Below, piece by piece: positions 46,766 through 59,720 of a stretch of 64,000 nucleotides of DNA; position 1 is the stretch's first letter; each line of letters opens with the position of its first letter. The notes beneath the pieces were generated by a model that saw nothing but the letters and a program-made list of their open reading frames with translations, did not search any database and was not told the origin of the DNA. The position numbers and the translations under genes were made by a program. Source of the stretch: Plotosus lineatus (lineage: Eukaryota > Chordata > Actinopteri > Siluriformes > Plotosidae); assembly GCA_024760905.1 (NCBI GenBank), contig CM045729.1, positions 61,945,080 through 62,009,079 on the forward strand, given 5' to 3'.

Positions 46766-47329
46766 GAGGTAAACCAACATTTTGAAACCATGTGAGGAAA
46801 AAAAAAGAAGTATACCTGTTCTAGTTCTATAATTAGAGAAATTACCAATTTTCTTTTTTTATATACTATATTAATCTCACAAGGGAAATTATTTCTTCTG
46901 CATTTAACCCATCCAAAGTGAGCACACACACATAAACAGTGAGCACACATACACTTGGAACAGTGGGCTGTCAGGCACATTAAGGTGCCCAGAGAGTAGT
47001 TGGGGTTAGGTGCCTTGCTCAAGGGCACTTCAGCCAAGAAGGTAGAAGAAGGGAAAGTTTAGCTCACTCACCCACCACCACAGAACTGAACCAGTGTCTT
47101 TTCGGTCTCAAAAACAGATGACCCCAAAGGTGTTATTAGAAGTAGTGCTCAGTAGCATGAAATATTTCAGTAAACTGCTTTAACTGCAACCGCTCACATG
47201 AGTTTCATATTAACACCGTTCAACAATTCTCATAATGAATTTATAAACAATGTTCTGCGCTTAAATATGACAGTCTGAGCTTATTCTTTATAGTACATAT
47301 ATTACCTGCCATTGTATTTTTTGTTGGTA

Positions 47330-47635
47330 TGACCGTGCTGTCGTGGTTGGCAGGTCCGCTTCACAGTAAGAACTGAAAGGCTTGGCGAGGGCATTTCTGT
47401 ACAGACTACTGTATACATACTTTCCCCATGCTTGCATAGGTTACCTCTGAGGACACCAGTTTCTACAGATGTTCCAAATTGCCCCTAGGTGTGAATGTGA
47501 ATGGTTGTGCGTGTGCTGGCCCTGGTGAACTGTTCAGGGTATAGCCCACTGTTGCCCAGAGTTGGCTGAGATAAGCTTCATCCTCCCCAAAATCCTACGT
47601 GGTATAAATTGATTTGGTAAATGAATGAATGCATG
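47330..47635 (+). mobile_element. Degenerate SINE with L2-like tail
   Basis: Body blocks (ttccaaattgcccctaggtg) and tail ttggctgagataagcttcat, ending in gaatgaatg. The head is strongly diverged. Confidence 0.58.
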
Positions 47636-47639
47636 TATT

Positions 47640-48463
47640 TTTTTGTAAACATTTTAAAGTCAATGTATGAAATGGTGGTAATAGAGGGCGAGCTCTGAGC
47701 ATGGTGAATGTATACCCTTCATTTTAGTGGTCCTATTAAAAAAGTGCTGGCTGCTAAAACTTGTGTGTGTGTACCTTTCAATTTCAGGATGAAAGCAGTA
47801 TAATCTTCCAAAACATGTTTGCATCCTGCTACTTTTTTATAATTAGTTCGGATGTCAGGATTAATGGCTTTACATAAGAATGTGATAAAGCAAACCCAGA
47901 ACCACAAACCTGATGATTGTAATGTCTTACTTATTTCACTTGCTTTCAATATGAAGGCATTTAGTACGAGAAGGGCACAAGGGACACTCATGCATTTTGT
48001 TGAAAAGAGCAACTTCTGAGTGGATTATCAAGAAAAGAACAAGATCAACTCTTTCCATTGAACCTTATTGTAAACAGTGATTCTGCTCAGGATACGCAAC
48101 TACCAGTAGGCACAGAAATTAACTCATATTATGCATGTGCCTTGTGAGGTGCCAGGCTGTGTGGAGGCATTTTAAGTATGGTGTGCCATGAACAAGTGTG
48201 TTGTTCCAGCCCTGAAAGATGGCTCCTGAGGCTAGTAGAACACTCTCCCAATGCCAAAGAACTCTTTGCTGCCAAGTTATACTGCTGCTGGCAATATCCT
48301 AAGATTCATGCAGAAAAAGAAAAAAACTTTACACGCATTCTCTCTTAAATGCTTTCTCTTTCACACATATACCATGTATTATACATGGATCCAAGCTCGT
48401 GCTTCAGTGCCATCTCAGATCCATTGCATCACACACACACACACACGCACCCACGCATCCACA

Positions 48464-48517
<54 letters not shown>

Positions 48518-49330
48518 GACGGTCAAGTAGACTAACTATCAATACATAAGCAGCCTTTTATCTAGCTGTCCACTGACATCTTAAAGTTGCATCCTGCTTT
48601 ACTGATTATATATTAATGTCTTCACATTGTTTGAATAAAAGAATAGTGCATGCATATTAAAATTTATTTGATCCTGGGTCATTAGATAGTAACAACGATG
48701 CACTCTGATTGGCTAATCTACTCTTAGGATATCAACTCATACTATGACCATAAATGTCACCATAGAAAAATAACAACAACAAAAAATAAAACAAAACATC
48801 ACAAAAACTCTTATCTAACCACCTATTGTTGTGCTGACCGAACTGAAGTTTTTGAAAGTAAGAATGTATTATTTTATTTTTAAAACGTGACCGTTTTTTC
48901 CAATCGAATACTGCTTCACTGCAGATCTACAGATAACCAACTAGTGCCTGCAGTTTTTTATGGTAAGGACATATCATATATACTCTATATGCTTTACATT
49001 CTCAAGAATTTGAATACAATGATAAAAATGCTAACAAGTCCAGAAAATAAAATAAAAGTTAATCATAAAGTAAAATAATAAAATATTATAAAGGTTAAAC
49101 AATGTAAGTTATTCTGCTCCAGTTCATTATGTATAACTTATACTGTAGCTGAGACTTTGGTAGCTATGAGTCTAAACACCACATCTGGTTGAGAACAACT
49201 GTAAATGTGCTCCTGAGTGGCGCATCAACAAGCAGCAGATAGTGCTTTCCCACCGAGTGTGTTATAACGCAGTTCATGGCGACCAGTGCATGTCACAGAG
49301 GGGGCGTGTGCAGGCTTTCGCCCCTCCCTG
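47640..49330. other. Intergenic sequence with a (CA)n run, no gene seen
   Basis: No coding frame with a known domain. A long (CA)n tract lies at 48431-48514. Confidence 0.5.
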
Positions 49331-49364
49331 TGTGGTGGTGGTTGTGTGAGAGGTGAGGCCATGT

Positions 49365-49411
49365 CTCTCACTGTCTTTGGTAAGAGGTTCATGTAAAAGA
49401 ACCATTGCTAT

Positions 49412-49412
<1 letters not shown>
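49365..49412 (+). mobile_element. SINE body fragment ending at an (AT)n tract
   Basis: The block catgtctctcactgtctttg followed by aaaagaaccattgct is the SINE body seen at 9031. It is cut off directly by the (AT)n microsatellite. Confidence 0.6.
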
Positions 49413-49485
<73 letters not shown>

Positions 49486-49501
49486 CATATATATGTATAT
49501 G

Positions 49502-49553
<52 letters not shown>
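49413..49553. repeat. (AT)n microsatellite
   Basis: About 140 bases of nearly pure AT with a short ACATACAT/GTATGTAT interruption. It is interrupted on its right by the MITE at 49556. Confidence 0.93.
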
Positions 49554-49554
<1 letters not shown>

Positions 49555-49555
49555 A

Positions 49556-49777
49556 CAGTAAAACCTCCGCTGACGAACGCTTAAGATCACAAACTTTTCG
49601 CCTCAAGAACATTAAATTTGCGAGCATATAGTCTCTGCTGACGAACTAGTTTTCGGTGGACGAACCAAACCACGCGGTCGAACAGCGCCACGGTGGCGGC
49701 CACGAGAAGCTGACACACGCTCACGGCGTCACAGTTGACTTTCTGGGAACCAATTATGTTCGTGAGCTGAGGTATCA

Positions 49778-49780
<3 letters not shown>
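49556..49780 (+). mobile_element. 225-bp deletion derivative of Tigger family D
   Basis: The first 170 or so bases match the left end of 33868-34647 almost exactly. The last 45 match its right end, including the same terminal sequences. The middle 550 or so bases are missing. It is TA-flanked within an (AT)n tract that continues on both sides. Confidence 0.88.

Positions 49781-49844
<64 letters not shown>
49781..49844. repeat. (AT)n microsatellite
   Basis: Right-hand continuation of the AT tract that hosts the MITE. Confidence 0.93.
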
Positions 49845-49847
<3 letters not shown>

Positions 49848-50000
49848 CATGCAGCCTAGTCACCCTACTTTGACCTGTACAAGTGTGAACGATTGGATCA
49901 GTTAGTGACCTCTGACCTATTCAGAAGCTTAACACATCTTGTCAGGTTCACTGACTGACACTTAAGAACAAGAAAGATTAATGAACTAGACCTCCATTCT

Positions 50001-50003
<3 letters not shown>

Positions 50004-50076
<73 letters not shown>

Positions 50077-50110
50077 GCAGAGACATATGCACACACACAG
50101 ACATGCACGT

Positions 50111-50146
<36 letters not shown>

Positions 50147-50168
50147 CTTGCACACACACGTACACAGG

Positions 50169-50222
<54 letters not shown>

Positions 50223-50274
50223 AATCATCAGTCAAATAACAGACTCTGAATAAAAAGAATGAACTGTGACAGTG

Positions 50275-50346
<72 letters not shown>

Positions 50347-50350
50347 TGTG
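50004..50350. repeat. (CA)n blocks facing a (GT)n block
   Basis: Perfect CA tracts at about 50004-50074, 50112-50142 and 50178-50221 are followed after about 50 bases by a GT tract at about 50271-50354. Because CA and GT are complementary, the strand can fold into a long hairpin. Confidence 0.92.
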
Positions 50351-50449
50351 TGTGTTGAGGATATAGCCTCACAAACACATATCCTACAAACACATACACA
50401 TGATACACTGCAGAATTGAAAGCATCCCTTTCTTGGCTGTGCCATGCCC

Positions 50450-51780
50450 TAGGTTCACTTCAATAAAGTAGAAAGATAATATAGTCTAAATGCACCATAA
50501 CTTGAACACATAAAAACCTAAATCTTGAACCACATTTTAGTTATCTATGCTGTATCATACAAATTTCATAATGCATGACTGAGGTGTATGTTCCTGTGTG
50601 TGTGACCGACACCTATGGAGTACAAGATCCCCAGGGTTTAATCACACTTAGTGTTGAATTATCACCCACAGAGCTCAGAGTTCTGGAAGCAAGGAGGTCA
50701 GTCCAAATTCAATGTTCATTTTGGGTTTTTTCCCTCTTAATCCACAACAACAGCCTTACTGTTGTGTAATTTTCCTAAAAATAATTTGTTCACAAGGCCG
50801 AATTAGTAGCTTTAATTTAAAAATTGTTTCCACCTGGTTGATACTTGGACCAAGATAGATTTTTCAGCAGGGCAGATCATGGCTATGTTTAGTAAAACTA
50901 ATTATTAGGACGACTGCAGTTTTATAACACATTACAACAGAAATATTTAAATAAATAAATAAATAAAATTGTTACTTTTTGGAAGTACAGTTCATTAAAT
51001 ATGACCACCATGGCCATAGCAATATACTATACAACGTAAACATATCACAATTCTCTGAGCGCTGATATATAATTATTAATCGTACGCAATATATAATCCA
51101 GTCATCAAGCCTCCATCCTGCTTTTCCAGTGAAGAAGCCACTGCCATTAATTCCAGTCAATTGCTCACACTGAAAATCATTCATCCCTTGCTCATACGTG
51201 ATATGTGACAAAAAAATCTGATGAACAGTAAATACATAGGTAAACGTGTAATAGGCTATTGTCATCTTACTTTCGTGTTTGAGTGTCACATGATTGACAT
51301 GACAATCCATGATATGTGCTTCCAGTGTTAGCGTTATTTAAAAAAATCTAGTTAATTTTCTACATTTAATACAGTTTTATCTAAAACTGATCAATTATTC
51401 ATAAAAAACATCAGATTCACTGACTATCAAAATAACTGATAGTTAAAGCTCAAAATATATTTTAAAATAAAAATGCAACACACAACCACACACATACTTT
51501 TAGATCAATTTGAGTCTCACAACACAACTTTCGTTTCAAATTAAATCATGCTAATCTTACAGATTCCAACTGATTATCGTGACCTCGAATGGAAAATGTG
51601 TAACTGAGTTTCCTTGTCTTGAAAACAGAAAACTGGAACAACACTACAGTACAGTGCAAGTTATGCCCCCAAGCTATGAAAATTCTGTCATCATCTATAT
51701 ATTTCATTTTGAGTAATAAAAGTAATCAAGTTACTTAATTTTAGCATTGTGATACTTTAATTATAATGAAATAAATTGTT
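50450..51780. other. Intergenic sequence, nothing recognised
   Basis: AT-rich sequence without domains, inverted ends or known repeats apart from a short (AAAT)n run near 50950. Confidence 0.45.
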
Positions 51781-51783
51781 CCA

Positions 51784-51856
51784 GGGAGCAGTGGTGGCCT
51801 AGTGGTATCAGGCGCTAGATCGCTGATCCTAAGGTTGGGGGTTCAAGCCCCACTAT
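51784..51856 (+). mobile_element. SINE head fragment
   Basis: Has the tRNA-like head with A box (gtggcctagtggtatcagg) and B box (ggttcaagccc), stopping at ccact where tetranucleotide and AT repeats begin. Confidence 0.7.
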
Positions 51857-51924
51857 ATCTATCTATCTATCTGTATATATATGCACACACACACATATGT
51901 ATATATATATATATATTTTTTTTT

Positions 51925-52085
<161 letters not shown>

Positions 52086-52175
52086 GTGTGCATGCATGTG
52101 ATTTTGTATGAATGACTGCAATAAGACTGTGGGAATGAAAACAAGCCTATGTAAAAATCCCACAGTCCTGTTTGT

Positions 52176-52180
<5 letters not shown>

Positions 52181-52210
<30 letters not shown>

Positions 52211-52235
52211 TCTTGTTCACCCATACATGCGCGCA

Positions 52236-52277
<42 letters not shown>

Positions 52278-52320
52278 CGCACGCGCACACACACACACAC
52301 ACACACATACACACACACAT
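52181..52320. repeat. (CT)n then (CA)n
   Basis: A CT tract at about 52181-52213 is followed by CA tracts with GC-containing interruptions at about 52230-52320. Confidence 0.92.
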
Positions 52321-53039
52321 GAAATTCCAGAGGTCAACAGCAGTTAGGGGAGGAGAAAATCACAATCCTGTCTTCCCAATTCAGGCAATTTAATTTATAA
52401 TCTTCATTTTGACTGACAGCAATCATTGTCTGCAAAAAGCAGATGGACTGATAGCAAAATGATTCATGAGTACACAGTTGTTGGCCCACATTTACTACTT
52501 TTATCTGGCCCACATAATAATGTGGAAATGGTGGTGGGTGGACTTACACAAATCTTGAAAACGTACTTATGCTTCAGTAAAATTCCTGTCCGAGAGATAA
52601 GAAATAAACTACCGGTAAGGCTATTAATACTTCCTTATGTTAATTATTTAAAGTTTTGTTTAATGTGGTAACAACAAGTAACTTCATTCAGCAAACATGA
52701 ACCATGTGTAATGTTATTAAACAAGTTAGCAAACCGAGCAACATAAAAACTTATTTTTACTCATTCCATGGCTAAAATAAGTCCAAATAAATGAATAGAA
52801 ATTAAATTACATGACTCTAAATACAAGGACTTCCTTTTCTCCCTTGGAGCAGTGGACACAATTAGGATGTTGGTCCATATTCGGAATCATGGACCTTTCC
52901 ATATTAAGAATAACACTAGTGCAGATGTGAACAGGATCGACCCAAATGGTTAAGTCATCAGGAGTGGTGAGTCAGCTTCGCTGTAGCACAGGTGAATAAT
53001 ACAATAAGGCAGACTCCTACAGTTAATTGTGTTATAATA

Positions 53040-53390
53040 GGGGTGGCCTGGTGGCGCAGTGTTTAGCATGTCTGTCTCACAGCAAGAGTCCTGTCCTTGG
53101 AGTTCGCATGTTCTTCCCATGCTTGTGTGGGTTTCCTGTGGGTACTCTGGTTTCCAGATTACATGAGGCTAATTTGCTGTTTCAAATTGCCCCTAGGTGT
53201 AAATGTGAATAATTGTGTGTATGTGTGTCTGTGTGTGTGTGTGTGTGTGGGGGGGGGGGGTTTGTCCTGCAATGGTCTAGCAAGCTGTTTAGTGTGTACT
53301 TTGCCTTTACCCAGTGTTGGCTGAGATAGGTTCCAGCCCCCTCATAATTCTAATCCTTGTGACCTTGATGGGATTAAGTGGTCACATTCA
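53040..53390 (+). mobile_element. SINE with L2-like tail
   Basis: Head ggtggcctggtggcgcagtg, body gttcttcccatgcttgtgtg and caaattgcccctaggtgtaa, an internal GT/G run at about 53216-53260, then the tail ttggctgagataggttccag. Confidence 0.7.
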
Positions 53391-53792
53391 GTTGATGTTT
53401 TTTCTTCTATCCATTCATTACCAGTACTGTTTTATCTGTCAAGAGAAGCTGTAGAAGCTGAAGCTGGAGTCAATCCCATTTGATTTCCTTGGTTACATGC
53501 TGAACAGATCTTTTTATTTGAGGTGTAATACAGAGACAAACAATCATTCACACTCATCTTCACACCTGCGGAAATTTAGAGTAGCCAGTTGAGCTAACAT
53601 GCATGTCAGTGAGAACAAATTGGAGAACATACTCACAATGGACCTATACGCCACAAGGTTCAAACCCAGAACCAACTTGATCTGATGTGATAGTGCTCAC
53701 CACAAAGTCATTCTCACAGAAGAACCTTAAAAACACCAACTGTAGAAATCTACTTGATTCTTAGAATATACTGTACAGTGTTGTGAGAATAT

Positions 53793-54055
53793 ACAGGGAT
53801 ACCTCACTTTCTGCGGTTAATTGGGACCGAGATCCTCCCGGGGTTTTTTTTTTCCTCCATTGTTTTCTGCCTTGTTTTGTGGCATCTTCCTTCACTTTCC
53901 CCCATATTCCTTCTTTAATATCCTTACTTTTTTATTTTTCGTTGAATGTCTGTCTTCCTTTCGGCTTTTTCCCTTTTACTAGGGAGTCGCCACTCATTTT
54001 TATTTTTCGATGAATAGTTTTGAAAAACCCGAGATGCACTGACGCTGCAGAAATA
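53793..54055 (-). mobile_element. Family B MITE, minus strand, holding a SINE-tail scrap
   Basis: The outer end CAGGGATACCTCACTTTCTG is preceded by TA. Reverse-complement blocks match 14999-15458 (gccttgttttgtggcatctt; tgaaaaaccc..atgcactga). A minus-strand piece of the SINE tail (cctttcggctttttccctttt) sits inside at about 53948-53996. Confidence 0.65.
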
Positions 54056-54057
54056 TC

Positions 54058-54539
<482 letters not shown>

Positions 54540-54551
<12 letters not shown>

Positions 54552-56370
54552 AGAGGAAAATGTGACCATTTGAAGGAAATATATTTCTATTTTGTATAAA
54601 CAAAAAATAAGTTGACAAAAAATATCCATATATTATTAAAAACAGTAATGAGGAAAAGTAAAAAAAACAAACAAACATTTAATCGGTTTTGTAGTTGAAG
54701 TACTAAGATACACTCAGAGAGCGCAAGTCTCTGCCAACCCAAACAATTCCCCATATGATCCAAGATTTTAAAAAGTGTCCTCTCTCAATGTAAAAAAAAA
54801 AATTGTAAAAAATTCCTTGGCAGAAGGACCAAACCCTGTTTTATTTCTAATGCATCACTGAGTGCTTAATATGTGGATTTTACAGGCTCTGTATATATCC
54901 AGACGAATTAAAAAAAAAAGAATATATTGTCACAGCAGACAAACAGGAATCCCATATTACAAATAAAAGGGCAATGCTATTGCAATGAGTTGCTCGACTT
55001 ACTTCTCCGGTATTTTTTCTTAGTAGCTGACAAAATGTCAGCAGTGAGGCCTAATTAAAACTCTTAAGCATTATGTGGCATAAACATGGGCATACCGGGA
55101 ATCTACAGGGAACACATTGGAAGGTAGTAGCAATATCCTGTTCAAGCTTGTAATAATTTAAAATACAGGTGACATTAATATCAACTAATAATGAATGATG
55201 GTGCTGTAATCCAACACTACTGTGTAACGTTAATGGCGCAGGAGAAATTTTCCCTGAAAACAGGTTAGTCTCCATGGAAAGTATGATGTGTGTTTTGATA
55301 GGATTAGGAGAGACCTACGGAAAATGCTGTGACTCTGGAACCAGTTGAAATAAGTCTGGCACATCAGCTGACTATTCCTCCCTAGGGGTAACATTAGGAC
55401 AACAGTGAACCTGAGAGAAGAAGGTTCCTAGGAGCAGGCCCAACATCAGGCACTGAAACTTATCCGCTGTACTACAATAACCCAATGTTCAGATCACTCC
55501 TCTGGTAAGTTGCATTCTCGAAAGGCTTCAAGTTACTCAGCTTATACTTTGCAATGGAGCTTATATATAGATAGAAGAAAAACTGAAGCCTCGTTATCCA
55601 GCATCCTGTGTTCTCTCCATCATGATTCACAACCTAGATCAAACCTCAGTGACAGAAGTTCATTGAGAATGGGAGTGGGAGCTAGAGAGGAAGAAGGAGT
55701 AGCGATGAGAACAGAGGCGTACGGATGAATGGGCAAGCAGACGCCCACGGCTGAGCGTGGGGGATTTGAGTGGACGTCATAGGAACAGAGTGTGTGTGGG
55801 ATGAGAAGAGGAAGAGGAAAGTGGGCGATGGGTGGGCAGTGTGCCATCACAGCTTGCTTTGTATTCTGTCTCACTCTCTTTTCTCATTCTTTCCCTCCAC
55901 CTGTGTGCTTCCACGCTCAGTCATTTGTGCTGAATCTCTTCCTTATTTTTGTCATGAATAAAATCCTTGTTATTTCTTAAATCCGTCCTATGCTCATAAT
56001 TTCAGTCATGGTTGGTGGTTGAAAAGGACACACACATGCTTGCTCTCTGTCTGTGTGGAGCTGATAATGGCTAATCTCTTTTCTATACCGAAAGTCTGCT
56101 ATCAGATATGAGATGCATGAGGGCCTGCTTGCGCCTCCTGTTGTGTCACTACAATCAGATGGTTGATAATTCCTTGTTGAACCAAATGCTTTGGAGTAAT
56201 AGAGAGAAAAAAATGCAGCACAACTCTGTGTGGAAGTGGCGGTTTCAAGCACGTTTTCTGAACATTACAGCTCTCAGAACTTTTTGTTCAAATATCATTC
56301 AAGCTGTCAGGTTTGTTCATCGAAAATTCTGAAGCCGTGCTGACATCGTCGAGGGCTTCGAATGATTCTT
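54540..56370. other. Intergenic sequence, no gene recognised
   Basis: Mixed-composition sequence. Frames at 55510-55980 are open on both strands but have no recognisable domain and no splice or start context that I would trust. Confidence 0.45.
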
Positions 56371-56379
56371 CATATAATG

Positions 56380-56654
56380 CAGGGGTGTCAAACTCGTGCC
56401 AGAAAGGGCCATGTGGCTGCAGGTTTTTGTTTCGACCAAGCAGCAGCACACCTGACTTTGCTCATTTAATCAACTCACCTGAGTCTTCAGGCAGCTGATT
56501 GGTCAATCTGTGTGCTCTGTACAGAGACTGACCAATCAACTGCCTGAACACTCAGTTTAGTTGATTAAATGAACAAAGTCAGGTGTGCTGCTGCTTGGTC
56601 GAAACAAAAACCTGCAGCCACATGGCCCTTTCTGGCACGAGTTTGACACCCCTG
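56380..56654. mobile_element. Fold-back hAT-type MITE with 8-bp TSD
   Basis: Two arms of about 125-130 bases are nearly perfect reverse complements, starting CAGGGGTGTCAAACTCGTGC, with a short centre near 56517-56527. The perfect direct repeat ATATAATG flanks it (56372-56379, 56655-56662). There is no coding frame. An 8-bp TSD with CAGGGGTG ends points to hAT. Confidence 0.9.
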
Positions 56655-56707
56655 ATATAATGTTTTATATTTGTCAAACACTAGTCAGATACTGTACATA
56701 TCATGAA

Positions 56708-56800
56708 CCTGGGCAGTGGTGGTGAGCTGCTGGATTATTGATCCCAAGGTCGAGTGTTCAAGCAACGGCAGTCTGCTTTGCCCATGGGTTGTCACTGCTT
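56708..56800 (+). mobile_element. SINE head fragment
   Basis: gggcagtggtggtgagctgc, then a B-box-like gtcgagtgttcaag, then ggttgtcactgc. The body and tail are missing. Confidence 0.5.
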
Positions 56801-56879
56801 AACAATGGCAGTGTTTCTGTAGCTAAAAACATTGCACACAAATAAACATATTAAACCATATGTTTTCAGAAGGATGGTG

Positions 56880-57215
56880 TGCTGATGTAAGGGTCAGCAC
56901 GTCCGTGTCATGGCAGTAAAGACCTAGGTCCGAGTCTTAGGATCAGTGAGGGTGTTTTGTGTGGAATTTTGCATGTTCTTTCCATGCTTGCATCGTTTCC
57001 TCCAAGTTCACCAGTTTCTTTCCACAATTCCACACTAAATATATGCATTTTCCAGCAAATGGAATGTAGTTGTGAATGAGAATGGTTGTGTGTGTTGCCC
57101 AGTGATGAGCTGTTTAGGTTGTTCCTCATCTTCACCCAGAGTTGGCTGAGATAAGGTCCAGCCTCCCGGTGAATCTAGCAGCATTAAGTAGTTTGGCGAA
57201 TTAATGAATGTGATC
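56880..57215 (+). mobile_element. Degenerate SINE with L2-like tail
   Basis: Blocks resembling the head (gtcagcacgtccgtgtcatg), the body (ttttgcatgttctttccatg) and the tail (ttggctgagataaggtccag), ending gaattaatgaatg. Confidence 0.55.
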
Positions 57216-57364
57216 ATTATTTCTAACAACACCTTAGCTTAACCCTGTGTAAAAGTACTGGGCAAGTTAGTATTCATTCATTATTGATACGACTGATCTT
57301 TTCGGGTCACTGGGAGCCTGGAGCCAATCCCAGCTGACTTCAAGCGAATAGTAGTGCATACCTT

Positions 57365-58196
57365 ACTAAATGCAGCCGCAGGGGGGGGCAAACCAGTGTC
57401 GCTCCTTCACGCCGGTCCCAAGCCCGGATAAATGCAGCGGGTTGCGTCAGGAAGGGCATCCGGCGTAAAACAAATGCCAAATAAAATATGCGAATCACAA
57501 GAAATAATGTCATACCGGATCGGTCGAGGCCCGGGTTAAAAACGACCGCCATCAGTGCTGTTAACCAACAGGGTGCTGGTGGAAATTGGACTACTGTTGA
57601 AGAAGGAGAGGCAGGAGGCGTGTCCTTAGGCAGAGAGAGAAGAGGAAAGGCATGAGTCTAGGACTGAGAGTAGGGACTTTGAATGTTGGAACTATGAAAA
57701 AGAAAGGTAGAGAGCTGGCTGACATGATGCAGAGGAGGAAGGTGGACATACTGTGTGTTCAGGAGCCCAGCTGGAAAGATAGCAAGGCTAGAAGCTTAGG
57801 TTTAAGTTTTTTCATGGTGTGGATGGGAAGAGAAATGGAGTCGGAGTCATCTTGAAGGAGGGGTTTGTCAGGAATGTTCTAGAAGTGAAAATCGTGTCAG
57901 ACAGAGTGACGAGTCTCAAGTTAGAAATTGAAGGTGTGATGTTCAATGTTGTTAGTGTTTATGCTCCACAGGCAGGATGTGAGCTAGAAGAGAAGGAGAG
58001 ATTCTGGAGTGAGTTAGATGAAGTGATGCAGAATACCCCCAGAGGTGAAAGAGTGGTCATTGGTGCAGACTTCAATGGACATGTTGGTGCAGGAAACAGA
58101 GGGGACGAGGGTCCCATCTCGCCATTCCTGTCCTTGATCGCAAAAGGACAGATGTTGATAGATTTTGCAAAAAGGATGGAAATGGCTGTGAGTTGA
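57365..58196 (+). mobile_element. Second RTE LINE copy, 5' end only
   Basis: The same leader as at 23550 (cgccggtcccaagcccggat, gatcggtcgaggcccgggtt) and the endonuclease part (LRVGTLNVGTM, DMMQRRKVDILCVQE, GADFNGHVGAGNRGDEG, DFAKRMEMAV). The frame shifts near 57830. Sequence identity to the first copy is high but a block at about 58110-58142 is inverted. It stops at about 58196 in the middle of the endonuclease. Confidence 0.85.
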
Positions 58197-58399
58197 TGAT
58201 TTTATCATCAATAAATATAACAGTAAAAATTAAAAAGTTTTTCTTAATCATTAATATATTTTACTACATTAATACTGTATTAATGTGTAAGACTGTCTGT
58301 AGAATGTGTTTAAGGAGCATATTTTAGCGCATGTATTTACTTCCGGTTGCTCATTGCACATTTAATATGATACATGGGGTTTTACTTCCAGGTACAGAA

Positions 58400-58476
58400 C
58401 TCGCGGATAATCTTCATTCCCAGGAGGGGCTGGAACCAAACCCCCGGGAATACCGAGGGCCTACTGTATGTTAGTG
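58400..58476 (-). mobile_element. Tigger-type terminal fragment
   Basis: Read inward from 58470 the sequence is CAGTAGGCCCTCGGTATTCC, a typical Tigger end, with TA beside it. The rest of the element is missing. Confidence 0.5.
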
Positions 58477-58499
58477 TACCTTTGCATCACTGTGTGAAT

Positions 58500-59366
58500 C
58501 CATGTTGCTCAATACAACTCCGTTTATTTTCTGTGATTATCTTACTCTGATGGCTTGCACTGAATGGAATCAGCCAGGGATGCATAGTTTTCTCAATAAA
58601 GTTTTTAAAAAATGGAAAGATGTCCTCTCCTCACGTGTGTTCTTTCATGGGCAGACTGTTCACAGCTCCTCTTTTGCAGTTATATCAGAAACCCCCATCT
58701 GAATTAAAATGCACAACTGGGCTGTGTCCCTCACGTCTGTATCATCACTCGCAGTCTACAATGTCCTCCCAAAGTTGTTTAGTCGAATCCTCGGTCATGG
58801 CTTCACTGTGCCGTGTAAACTGCAGTTCTTGATAGCTGGAGAGTTCTGATAGAAGAGAGTATTTCTGCTTTGTTTATCAAGTTTTGGAGCAATAACGCAG
58901 CTGCTTCAAGGAATAGCTCTTTTGCCATCTCTCCATCTTGGAAGGATTTCTTGTTCTTAATTGTTAAGTGACTCACTCGGAACGAAGCTTCGGTGGCTGC
59001 CTTTGCTTTTGAAGTTCACTGTGAGAAAAATGGCTGCTGTCTGGACAATTGGGATTTTTGGTCCTTCACCTTTTTCCTTTTCAGTTTGCTTTTTGGAGGG
59101 AAGTCAGCATCAAGCCCCCAACTCATTTCTATACCATTAAGTTTAGAAACATAAATTGGAGGTGAACTCACTAGCTTGATAGAGGACGATGTTATGTGCA
59201 CGTGACACCTGTGTCAGAAAAGGTCAGCTTGGTCAGACCGACTGTCAATCAAGTGACAAATTTCATAGTGACGATGGTAGACATTTACATTTTCATGCCA
59301 TACGATTTACCCACACTACCTTTGCGATCGACCGGTAGATTGCGATCAACATATTGAGCACCCCTG
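58500..59366 (-). mobile_element. hAT transposase remnant
   Basis: The right terminus, read inward, is CAGGGGTGCTCAATATGTTG followed by a gatcgcaatctaccggtcga-like block, typical of a hAT family. Minus-strand frames give FPPKSKLKRKKVKDQKSQLS, TKAKAATEASFRVSHLTIKN-like and KKSFQDGEMAKELFLEAAALL, then broken pieces. The left terminus is not seen. It is dead, with several stops. Confidence 0.65.
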
Positions 59367-59382
59367 TTCTATTGGCAGGCAG

Positions 59383-59720
59383 CATGGTGGCCTAGTGGTT
59401 AATATGTCTGCCTCACAGCAAGAAGGTCCTGGGTTTGAATCTCAAACATGGCTTGGGCATTTCTGTGTGGAGTTTGCATGTCCCCCTGTGCATGCTTGGG
59501 TTTCCTCTGGGTATTCTGGATTTTTTGCCCTACAGTTTGAAGACACACATATTAGGCTAATTGGCTGTTCCAAATTGCCCTGAGTGGAATTGGTTGTGTA
59601 TTATAATGGTCATGTGATGATCTGATGAGCTGTGTAGCTATTAGTTTACCCAGTGTTTGCTAAGGCCTCCCTTTGACCTGAACAGAATTAAGCAGTTTGG
59701 TGAATGGTTGTATTTTAATG
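59383..59720 (+). mobile_element. SINE with L2-like tail
   Basis: Head agcatggtggcctagtggtt, body gtgtggagtttgcatgtccc and taggctaattggctgttcc, and a weak tail ending gaattaagcagtttggtgaa. Confidence 0.68.

Noticed and set aside
49978..50445. Cys-Val or Thr-His repeat proteins in open frames
   Set aside because: They are translations of CA/GT microsatellites with no other coding signal. The same holds for similar frames at 10515-10919, 19547-19856, 51802-52347 and 54020-54301.
50575..50769. Short open frame starting MTEVYVPVCV
   Set aside because: No family resemblance and no neighbours that fit. Treated as chance.
55510..55980. Overlapping open frames on both strands as a possible gene
   Set aside because: No known domain, no splice pattern and no start context. 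Length is within what chance gives at this base composition.
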